Shown one piece after another: positions 1-6,933 of a stretch of 47,498 nt of DNA (positions are counted from its first letter, which is position 1; each line of letters opens with the position of its first letter). The notes beneath the pieces are model-generated. The model was not told the DNA's origin, did no database searches, and saw only the letters and a program-made list of their open reading frames with translations. The translations under genes and the position numbers were made by a program. Source of the DNA: Myxococcota bacterium (lineage in GTDB: Bacteria; Myxococcota_C; UBA6777); contig JAKLKB010000074.1 of NCBI GenBank assembly GCA_023150835.1, positions 1-47,498 on the forward strand. The letters run 5' to 3'.

Positions 1-90
1 CGGGGGTACGGTGTGTTTTTGGGAGGGCAAAAAGTGGTTGTACGGGGGTACGGTGTGTTTTTGGGAGGGCAAAAAGTGGTTGTACGGGGG
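1..90. repeat. 42-bp tandem direct repeat, two copies plus a few bases
   Basis: The unit starting CGGGGGTACGGTG begins at 1 and again at 43, and the copies look identical. A third start (CGGGGG) follows at about 85 and then diverges. The array lies just downstream of the stop codon of the minus-strand gene at 92-1063 and may continue past the window edge. Open frames across it are artefacts of the repeat. Confidence 0.85.
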
Positions 91-91
91 T

Positions 92-1063
92 TTATTGAGG
101 GGAGGGAGTGTCGATGGGGGGTTGAGGTGGGGGATTTTTGGGTGTTTTGGTGTTTTTGGAATATTTGGTGTGTCGGAGTCCGGGGTAGCGTTCGGCAGCT
201 TCTTTGGGGGTATTGCGGTAGAGGAAGCGGCCTGTTTCACAAGCTTCTGTGTAGGCTTGTTGGAAGAGGATGAAGACGCGGTTGCGGATCAAGAATGCCT
301 CTTTTTGTTCGTCGAGGAGAACAAGATCGAGCACATCAAGGGCGACTTGCTCGGCGCTTTCGAGATCTTGATGGGTGATCTCACTACGTCCTTGAACGTC
401 TGACCAATTGTCGAGGAAGAGTGCGGCGAGGCGCTGGAGATCTTCGGCGAGATCGCGGAGTCCTGAACCTTCGCGGATCTCTTTGAGGGTCTCTTTGATA
501 TCGGGATCGTTGCGCCAAACATAATCAGCAGCGTCGAGTAGCTCTTTGCGGATATCTTTCGCTTGTTGGCCGATGGTCTTTTTGGGGGTTTTGGAGATCT
601 GCTTGCGGGCATTGCGCCAACGCATCTCGGCATACGACAGGGCCAGCGTCAAGCTGTAAAGCTGCATGATCAGGTCGTAGTTGCTTTCGCCGATCTCATG
701 GAGCTTTTTGAGGCGTTTTTTGTCTTGTTCAGCGTGTTTTGCCACCAACAAGCCCAACATGATCGCGTCGGAGCTCGAAAAGCTTGGCGTGGTGGCGGTT
801 TTGGCGGGGATGGCTTCGCAGGCTTCGAGGTGCTTTTCATAGGCTTTTTGTGCGTCGCGCTCTTTGAAAGGCAGGTCTTCGAGGATGTTCTCTTTGGTCG
901 ACGCGGCGGTCTCGGTCGCTTCGGTCTCGCCATCCGCAGCGGTGTGCTTGTCTTTTTTGGACTTGGTGGATTCGACGTCTTTGTCTTTTTTAGGCTTGGT
1001 GGATTCGGTGTCTTTGTCTTTTTTGGGCTTGGTGGATTCGGTGTCTTTGTCTTTTTTGGACAT
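92..1063 (-). CDS. Hypothetical protein with lysine-rich repetitive N-terminus
   Basis: A 323-aa soluble protein of unknown function. The first 45 residues are three near-copies of a KKDKDTESTKP-like unit, highly charged and probably disordered. The rest (about 60-310) is predicted helical, with many Leu, Glu and Lys residues and no signal peptide or membrane segment. The tail is proline-rich. I chose the ATG at 1063 because a GGAG lies 8 bases upstream. The frame stays open to 1489, but that extension only reads through the 26-bp repeat array. No recognised domain is seen. It is separated from the defence operon by the array and the IS element, so a shared role is not supported. Confidence 0.7.
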   Translation of the reverse strand: MSKKDKDTESTKPKKDKDTESTKPKKDKDVESTKSKKDKHTAADGETEATETAASTKENILEDLPFKERDAQKAYEKHLEACEAIPAKTATTPSFSSSDAIMLGLLVAKHAEQDKKRLKKLHEIGESNYDLIMQLYSLTLALSYAEMRWRNARKQISKTPKKTIGQQAKDIRKELLDAADYVWRNDPDIKETLKEIREGSGLRDLAEDLQRLAALFLDNWSDVQGRSEITHQDLESAEQVALDVLDLVLLDEQKEAFLIRNRVFILFQQAYTEACETGRFLYRNTPKEAAERYPGLRHTKYSKNTKTPKNPPPQPPIDTPSPQ

Positions 1064-1183
1064 GGCGATACTCCGTGTGCTGGTTTGGGTGAGGGGCGCG
1101 AACAGCGATGTCAGAAAAGCCTCGGTGTGATGGGACTCATACGATATCCGAGTGATGTATACACAAAGGAGAGTACGTAGAAG

Positions 1184-1547
1184 CCCGATTGTCTGGCAGC
1201 CACAGGGGACCCGATTGTCGGGCAGCCACAGGGGACCCGATTGTCGGGCAGCCACAGGGGACCCGATTGTCGGGCAGCCACAGGGGACCCGATTGTCTGG
1301 CAGCCACAGGGGGCCCGATTGTCTGGCAGCCACAGGGGGCCCGATTGTCTGGCAGCCACAGGGGGCCCGATTGTCTGGCAGCCACAGGGGGCCCGATTGT
1401 CTGGCAGTCACAGGGGGCCCGATTGTCTGGCAGCCACAGGGGGCCCGATTGTCGGGCAGCCACAGGGGGCCCGATTGTCTGGCAGTCACAGGGGGCCCGA
1501 TTGTCTGGCAGCCACAGGGGGCCCGATTGTCGGGCAGCCACAGGGGG
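1184..1547. repeat. 26-bp tandem repeat array, 14 units
   Basis: Fourteen head-to-tail units of 26 bp start with CCCGATTGTC at 1184, 1210, 1236 and so on to 1522. They differ at a few positions (TGG or GGG after GATTGTC, CAGCCACAG or CAGTCACAG, GGGGAC or GGGGGC). Units have no spacers of independent sequence, so this is not a CRISPR. The array runs into a hairpin-forming GGGCAGCC-ACAGG-GGGCTGCCC at about 1534-1554. Because 26 is not a multiple of 3, the array is open in several frames; none is a gene. Confidence 0.95.
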
Positions 1548-1593
1548 CTGCCCCTACCTCTTTACGATCACGCAACGGGCGGATTTCGTATAA
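1548..1593 (+). repeat. Dispersed 45-bp repeat, copy A
   Basis: The segment begins CTGCCCCTAC, contains TTTACGATCACGC and ends GGATTTCGTATAA. A closely similar segment lies in opposite orientation at 15940-15984, and a more diverged one in the same orientation at 16315-16356. Copies A and C directly follow a GGGCAGCCACAGGGGGCTGCCC hairpin. This looks like a short dispersed repeat family rather than a gene. Confidence 0.75.
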
Positions 1594-1678
1594 GATGACA
1601 GAACTCAGGTTTGGTTTGTGGAAGGACAGAGGTCTTCGACGGCGGAAAGAGGGAGATCCGTAGCGGTGGAGACTTCTT

Positions 1679-1830
1679 GTGAACCACCCAAGGAATCAGC
1701 ACTTGGGCTTCCTTTCTGCTTCACAGACGGCAGCGCCAACCCGGTGGGGGTTAGACGTCTTACGCAGTCTCCACAGACATCAAATCGGTGGGTTCCAACC
1801 CTAGAGAAGACAATGCTTGATGGAGCAGAT
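1679..1830 (-). ncRNA. Probable omega RNA (reRNA) at the tnpB 3' end
   Basis: In TnpB elements the guide RNA scaffold overlaps the 3' end of tnpB and ends at the element's right end, with flanking DNA as guide. Here the right end holds a CCCAAG...CTTGGG hairpin ending in GGTTCAC at 1679. By family rules the guide would start AAGAAGTCTCC (1678 downward) and the recognised motif would be TTAC. The 5' limit given is a guess; no transcript evidence exists. Confidence 0.5.
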
Positions 1831-2890
1831 TTTTGGCAGCGTTTTTGTCGCGGTCATGGTGTGTTCCACAACCTCCACATGTCCATGCTCTGTCTTTCAA
1901 GCGCAGAGATTCGTGTTTCCATCCACAACACGAACACAGCTTACTTGACGCGAAAAACCTCCCCACTTTCACCACCTCGCAGCCATACCAAGCACCTTTG
2001 TACCCACAAAACCGCACAAACTGTGACCACGCCGCATCATGGATAGACTTCGCCAGACGACGGTTTTTCACCATGCCGCGTACGTTCAAATCCTCAAACA
2101 CCAACAACGAATGCTCACGCACCAGACGTTTGCTGAGTTTGTGTTGAAAGTCGCGGCGTTGATGACTCACCCTTTCTGCTTGCTTGGCCAACTGTAGGCG
2201 TGCTTTCTCTCGATTTTTCGAGCCTTTCTTTTTGCGTTGAAGTTTGCGTTGGAGCTTGGCGAGTTTTCGCTCGCTACGTCGCAGCCATCGGGGATTTTCA
2301 ACTTGTTCTCCCTGCGAGGTGGTGAGGAAGTGTGTCAAACCCAGATCGAGACCGACAGCAGGGCGTTGTGAAGTGGATGGAAGAGAAGGGGAGGCTTCGA
2401 CTTCGCAGAGGATGGAAACAAAATAGTGACCGCTCTTGGTTTTCGAGACCGTCACATTCTTGGGCGTACCTTGAAGAGGGCGGTGAAGGATGAGCGCGAG
2501 CCCACCGAGTTTTGGAAGGTAGAGTTGTTCTCCTTTGAAGTGGAAACCTTGGGGGAAACGGATGGATTGTCGGTCATGCTTTTTTTTGGGCTTTGGGAAG
2601 CGTGCGTGTCCTTCAAAAAAGTGAGTGTAGGCACGTCCTAAGTCTTTGAGTTTTTGTTGAAGGCATTGAGAATGGGCATCGTTGAGCCAGAGGTAGTCGG
2701 GTTGTTGTTTAAGTTGAGTGAGAAGTTTGCACAGTTGGGAGAAAGAGAGGGACTTTTTGGTTTGTTGATAGACTTGGATGTGTTGTTGAAGTGCCCAGTT
2801 GTAGACAAAACGAGCATGGCCGAACTGAACGGCCAAGGCGGCTTCTTGTTCAACTGTCGGCTGGATACGGTACTGAAACGCTTGATACAT
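1760..2890 (-). CDS. tnpB: TnpB RNA-guided nuclease
   Basis: A 376-aa protein of normal TnpB length. The N-terminal helical and OB-like region (1-170) begins with FQYRIQPTVEQEAAL and FVYNW, typical of the family. The split RuvC nuclease shows GLDLGLTHFLT (Asp182), LLVFEDLNV (Glu266) and a C-terminal DRD (346-348). A zinc finger with CxxC pairs at 319/322 and 338/341 lies between the last two. All catalytic positions are present, so the nuclease looks intact. The start at 2890 has GAGAG upstream; the frame extends to 2947 without a better site. TnpB cuts DNA matching the guide next to the target motif and helps the element persist at the excised site. Confidence 0.93.
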   Translation of the reverse strand: MYQAFQYRIQPTVEQEAALAVQFGHARFVYNWALQQHIQVYQQTKKSLSFSQLCKLLTQLKQQPDYLWLNDAHSQCLQQKLKDLGRAYTHFFEGHARFPKPKKKHDRQSIRFPQGFHFKGEQLYLPKLGGLALILHRPLQGTPKNVTVSKTKSGHYFVSILCEVEASPSLPSTSQRPAVGLDLGLTHFLTTSQGEQVENPRWLRRSERKLAKLQRKLQRKKKGSKNREKARLQLAKQAERVSHQRRDFQHKLSKRLVREHSLLVFEDLNVRGMVKNRRLAKSIHDAAWSQFVRFCGYKGAWYGCEVVKVGRFFASSKLCSCCGWKHESLRLKDRAWTCGGCGTHHDRDKNAAKNLLHQALSSLGLEPTDLMSVETA

Positions 2891-2991
2891 CACGACTCTC
2901 ACACGCCTTTTTGTTGTGCGATGTATTGTTCCACCACAATCTTCCATTTGTCAACCCTGAACATGGGCTAAAGCCGCTAAAGCGTATAAAC

Positions 2992-3030
2992 CCCTTATAT
3001 CCCAAGGCTAAAGCTCTTGGGATATAAGGG
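2992..3030 (-). repeat. Left-end hairpin of the TnpB element
   Basis: A perfect 15-bp stem, CCCTTATATCCCAAG pairing with CTTGGGATATAAGGG around a 9-base loop. It lies 7 bases inside the left boundary at 3037. Subterminal hairpins at this position are recognised by the Y1 transposase in IS200/IS605 elements. GCTAAAG-type motifs recur beside it (2966-2983 and in the loop). Confidence 0.8.
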
Positions 3031-3405
3031 CTAACCAGTAAAGAAAGGCCCGTGAGTTCTGCGACGACTTGCGGCGGCATCTCGCGCCCCAACATCCGCA
3101 AGACGATCTCTTGTTTGCCTTTTTGGAGCCCTTCTTGGATGCCTTCTTGTTTGCCTTCTTGTTTACCTTTTTGGAGTCCGCGTTGTTCGTAGTATTCGGC
3201 CAAAGGATTCGGTTCAAAGAGACTCATTTGGATATCCTCCTGTACGATCTCCATCCCAAAGAAGCGAGCAAAAAAGAACGTCGTCATGACGAGCAGATCT
3301 TGTTTGCGATCACCCGAAAGATCGCTTTCCATGATGGCATGCGCAAGGGTCTTGATGAAGGGGCGGTGCGATCTGTTTTTGATCACGGTACGGGTGGGGT
3401 TCGTC

Positions 3406-6400
3406 TCACAATAATTTTTTGATGCGTTGTCTGTCGTGTTCGAGAAGGGATAGGATCTCTTGTCTGGATGGCAAGGCGCTTGACTCCAGCGCGACGTGAA
3501 AAACGGGGCTTCCTTTCGACCAGAGTTCGACGCTTTCCGTATGTTGATCGAAGTAGGTCGGAGAGGTCGTCACGCGCACTTCTTCGACGTGTTGCAAAGA
3601 ACGATAGCCGACCTCTTCTGGGCCAAGGGTTCTGATCGTCACGCCGTTGGGCATTAGATCGGGTTGTGCCAAGATGCGCTGGAGATCCCGTAGATCATAC
3701 GGTGGAGCAAGGGGTGGCAATTCTTGCCAAGTGTTTTCTAAGATCGCGTCCAAATCAAAACCCTTCTGTTGTAGATCTTCTACCTCTTGTTCAAGGCGAC
3801 GCAAGAGAGATTCCCTTGCGGCTTGTTTTTCTTCGGTGCGTGCAAGCGTCGCCTCTGTGATGCGTTGTGAAACACTCGACAAGATCGGCTGCAAGCGGCC
3901 CACAAACTGTGTGAACAGTTGGATCCGTTCGCGCAAGGCCGCGTACACATCAGACTCCACCGTGTCTTGGTAATGCAGATTCATCACGCGAATACGCGAA
4001 AAGGTTTGCCCCAATCGATCGATCCGACCGATCCGTTGCTCCACGCGCATTGGATTCCAAGGCATATCGTAGTTGATCAGCGCACCGCAGAATTGGAAGT
4101 TGAGTCCTTCTGCCGCTGCATCCGTACACAGCATGATCTCTGCTTTTCCCTGCAAGAAGATCGCCTTGGCTTCGTCGCGTGAGATCTTCACCCAATCCCC
4201 GCTCTCGGTTCGCTGCTCCCCGCCTTCACCGGAAAAGCAAACCACCTTTTGCCCGCTTTCTCCCACCAGATGTTGTCGCAAAAAGCGCATCGTGTCTGTG
4301 TACTGCGTGAACACAATACATTGGGGATAACCGGTTTGTTTGAGGGTTTGGATGCGTTCGTGAAGAGTCCGTGTCTTGGTGTCTGTGGGCAGTTTGCACA
4401 CCATCCGCAACAAACGCTGGATCTCTTGTTGTTCTTCGAGTTGCAAGACGCGTTGTTGTGCGCCTTCGATCTCATCCGTCCCAAACAGTTCGTCTTGAAA
4501 GCCTTCTTCTTCGACAAATGCCTCCTCCGAAGAGGCCGACGTCGTGCCTTGAAGTCGTTGCAGCCTTCGTTCGAGCGTCTTGCGCAGTGCCTCAAAGCTG
4601 CTCGCCATCCGTCGCCGATAGATGGTCATAATAAAACCTACCGCATTGCGTTCTTTCGCGGTGGCGCGGTTGTACATCTCCGAGATATAACGCTCGACCT
4701 CTTCGTATACCTCGCGCTCCTCGGGCTGCAAGTCGATAAACTGATCTTCGACGTAGCGCGTGGCGATCCGCGCTTTGAGTTTTCCTTCGGTGGCATAACG
4801 CCGCAAGGTCTCCCGCGTATGGCGCGAGATCAAGCAAGAGACCGGCGTGTATCCTCGCATCAAGCGGATCGCTGCGGCTCGTTCGTTGTCAGACCACTTT
4901 GTCCTTGGGGTCGTCGCCTTCTCGCGTAGGGTGTGCAAGAGGCTTTTTCGTCGGATGTTTCCCATCTCGGGCGTCAAGGAACGGGCTTGTTCTTCGCTCA
5001 TCTCCCCCCAATGCTGCTCGGTTGCTCGAAACAGGCGCACCATTGATTCGATCTCTTCTTTTTGCAGATCCGACCGCTCCGCCAACGCAAAAAAACGCTC
5101 GAATTCGCCCCACGTCCACTCCCTCGGAACCCCCAAAAGCTCCAGTAGATCCCATAACTCTTGCGGATGCACTTGCATCGGCGTGGCCGTCAATAACACC
5201 AAACCCTCCGTCCGAAGACGCAAACGACGCATCAACGACAACAATAAGTTGGGCTTGGCTTCTTGACCGCCTCCCGCTACCCCGCTGCGTCGTGCGTGGT
5301 GTGCTTCGTCCAACAGCACCAACGAGTACCGCGCCGCTTCCCGACACAGTTCTTCGCTTCGATCCGTTCGCCGCATCAGTTGGCTTGATACGATCACAAA
5401 CGGTTCTTTGTGCCACGCCGAACGCGAAACCGCACGCCATTTTTCGTGTTGCCCTCGGCTGTCATACCACACCAGATCGCTTCCCGTGTAGATCGGCCAG
5501 TTGAGGTTGAATTTCTCGCGCAGTTCGTACTGCCATTGCCGTGTGACTGCTTTGGGAGCCAAGATCAACGCCCGCTCTAGCTTCCCCGCCAACCACGCCT
5601 GCCGCAACAACAATCCCGCTTCGATGGTCTTGCCCAATCCCACCTCATCGGCGATCAATAGCTTTGGCGGCCACTTTCGATACATCCGCAAAAAGGCTCT
5701 CCTTTGGTGCGGCCACGCTTGGATCGCTGAGGTCACTTCTCCCACATCGTCGCCAATCCCCTCCAACATCGGCCCATGCACGATGATCCCCCATATCACC
5801 CGCTTTCTTTGATCTTCTTGGATGTAGTCCCCTATCGGTTCGTGGCCTATGTTCTGCTCGCTCGTCGGGAGGAGCGTGTCTTCTTTCTGCTCGTCTGGAT
5901 GCGTTGTCTCTGGCACGCCCTCTGTCACCGCGTCTTGTGCTTCAACGCGATGCTGGGCGTCCTTGGTGGGTTGGCTTTGCTCGCCGGCGGCGCTTGGACT
6001 GGCTTCGTCGCTTTGGTGGGCGGCAGCGCTTGGACTGGCTTCGTCGCTTTGGTGGGCGGCGGCGCTTGGACTGGTCTCCTTGCTTTGGTGGGCGGCGGAT
6101 GCTGTCGCTGCTGCGTTGTCTTTTTCCTGATGTGAGGGGGGGGCGACATTGCTTGCGTCTTTGCTCTGTGTGCTTTCGCGCAAGCGTCGGGGGAGTTGTC
6201 CCTCAGGCGGGGCAAATCGCAACAAGCCTTGTTCGAGAGCTTGGCCGACTTCCATCACCAGACAACGCGGCATCTGATCGGCCCAAAGTCGCTCGAAGTG
6301 GGTATCCTCTAGTTGCACCCGTTCATAATCGTTCTGCCACGAACGGAACACATGGATCCCCTCCCAGTTTCCTTGCCATCCTTGCTGAGTTTCGTTGACG

Positions 6401-6900
6401 CTTCCATGAAAGGCCAAACGATCCCCCGCGCTGTCTTCCATCACGCCCGCCTTTTCGTGAAAGATCCGCGTTGTATGCAACACAGGCCGCCGATGCTCAT
6501 CACACGGGATCGCCACCCGCACCGACAACAGTCCCTTCTGGATCATCCATGCCAAGAGTTCCAAACCATCATCTCGGGGATATCGTTCGTGAAACATCGG
6601 CAAAGATTCCCCCCATACCTCGGCCACCGCTTCGTCCAGCTTGCGTTCTCCGCGCTGTATCGCTTCCACGACCGCTTGGTTTAACGTGCAGCCCGTGACG
6701 AGGCGCATCTTGCCTTTTCGTTCCACAAAGGGTTCCAAGCCCCGCGCCACCAAACGCAACGCCCCCGGCGTAAAATACCCCGTCACCCGATCATAACGAC
6801 ACGCCAACGACAACGCCGGCACATAAAAGTCCCGTATCAGGTCGTCTTGCCCCGAATCGTAATACAGCTTCCATTGCATCTCGCGGAGTTTTGGCGTCAC
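3406..6900 (-). CDS. PLD-SNF2 helicase of Hma-like defence locus
   Basis: A 1164-aa DNA helicase with a phospholipase-D-like N-terminus. The PLD-like part (about 10-240) contains RIFHEKAGV (148-150 H-x-K) and FHGSVNET. A linker follows with three 12-aa repeats of HQSDEASPSAAA type (271-306). The SNF2 core has DEVGLGKT (418-425), LLDEAHHAR (DEAH 531-534) and the late motif QRIGRIDRLGQ. The predicted start is GTG at 6900 (GAGG six bases upstream); an ATG seven codons later is possible. It is the last gene of the operon, 33 bases after the methylase stop. In related loci helicase, methylase and ATPase occur together and are thought to act on invading DNA. A single HxK is seen, so nuclease activity would need pairing or is absent. 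Confidence 0.9.
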   Translation of the reverse strand: MTPKLREMQWKLYYDSGQDDLIRDFYVPALSLACRYDRVTGYFTPGALRLVARGLEPFVERKGKMRLVTGCTLNQAVVEAIQRGERKLDEAVAEVWGESLPMFHERYPRDDGLELLAWMIQKGLLSVRVAIPCDEHRRPVLHTTRIFHEKAGVMEDSAGDRLAFHGSVNETQQGWQGNWEGIHVFRSWQNDYERVQLEDTHFERLWADQMPRCLVMEVGQALEQGLLRFAPPEGQLPRRLRESTQSKDASNVAPPSHQEKDNAAATASAAHQSKETSPSAAAHQSDEASPSAAAHQSDEASPSAAGEQSQPTKDAQHRVEAQDAVTEGVPETTHPDEQKEDTLLPTSEQNIGHEPIGDYIQEDQRKRVIWGIIVHGPMLEGIGDDVGEVTSAIQAWPHQRRAFLRMYRKWPPKLLIADEVGLGKTIEAGLLLRQAWLAGKLERALILAPKAVTRQWQYELREKFNLNWPIYTGSDLVWYDSRGQHEKWRAVSRSAWHKEPFVIVSSQLMRRTDRSEELCREAARYSLVLLDEAHHARRSGVAGGGQEAKPNLLLSLMRRLRLRTEGLVLLTATPMQVHPQELWDLLELLGVPREWTWGEFERFFALAERSDLQKEEIESMVRLFRATEQHWGEMSEEQARSLTPEMGNIRRKSLLHTLREKATTPRTKWSDNERAAAIRLMRGYTPVSCLISRHTRETLRRYATEGKLKARIATRYVEDQFIDLQPEEREVYEEVERYISEMYNRATAKERNAVGFIMTIYRRRMASSFEALRKTLERRLQRLQGTTSASSEEAFVEEEGFQDELFGTDEIEGAQQRVLQLEEQQEIQRLLRMVCKLPTDTKTRTLHERIQTLKQTGYPQCIVFTQYTDTMRFLRQHLVGESGQKVVCFSGEGGEQRTESGDWVKISRDEAKAIFLQGKAEIMLCTDAAAEGLNFQFCGALINYDMPWNPMRVEQRIGRIDRLGQTFSRIRVMNLHYQDTVESDVYAALRERIQLFTQFVGRLQPILSSVSQRITEATLARTEEKQAARESLLRRLEQEVEDLQQKGFDLDAILENTWQELPPLAPPYDLRDLQRILAQPDLMPNGVTIRTLGPEEVGYRSLQHVEEVRVTTSPTYFDQHTESVELWSKGSPVFHVALESSALPSRQEILSLLEHDRQRIKKLL

Positions 6901-6933
6901 GGCGCACCTCGCTTTGTGGTGTCGATCTCTTCG

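Larger units (their letters stand above)
1679..3037 (-). mobile_element. tnpB-only IS200/IS605-type element (IS1341-like)
   Basis: The left end abuts TTAC (minus strand, 3041-3038), a known target type in this superfamily. The right end is a CCCAAG/CTTGGG hairpin followed by GGTTCAC, ending at 1679. The boundaries are supported independently because joining 3038 to 1678 restores the interrupted Rpn frame with a natural-looking tail. There is no target duplication and no terminal inverted repeat, as expected. The element carries only tnpB; no Y1 transposase gene is present, so movement would need a TnpA in trans. Confidence 0.85.
1605..3386 (-). pseudogene. Rpn-family (PD-(D/E)XK nuclease/transposase-like) remnant, split by IS element
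   Basis: The C-terminal half of an Rpn/COG5464-like protein. Its typical tail is visible: FEPNPLAEYYEQRG, then a run of QKGKQEG-type heptads, then LGREMPPQVVAELTG. The frame is broken at 3038 by a TnpB element. When 1679-3037 is removed, GLSL continues in frame as QEVSTATDLPLSAVEDL and stops at 1605-1607, giving 140 aa. The nuclease N-terminus is absent: upstream sequence runs straight into the stop of the helicase gene at 3406. The gene was therefore truncated at its 5' end and separately interrupted. It is unlikely to make an active protein. Confidence 0.8.

Noticed and set aside
1184-1547. CRISPR array
   Set aside because: Units are contiguous 26-mers with no unique spacers and no cas genes in the window.
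1152-1663. Long overlapping open frames on both strands across the 26-bp array, including the extension of the 92-1063 gene to 1489
   Set aside because: They translate a simple repeat (GPDCLAATG-like units) in every frame; open frames come from the repeat, and a ribosome site sits at 1063.
1679-3037. Autonomous IS605 with tnpA
   Set aside because: The whole element is accounted for by ends and tnpB; no Y1 transposase frame exists in it.
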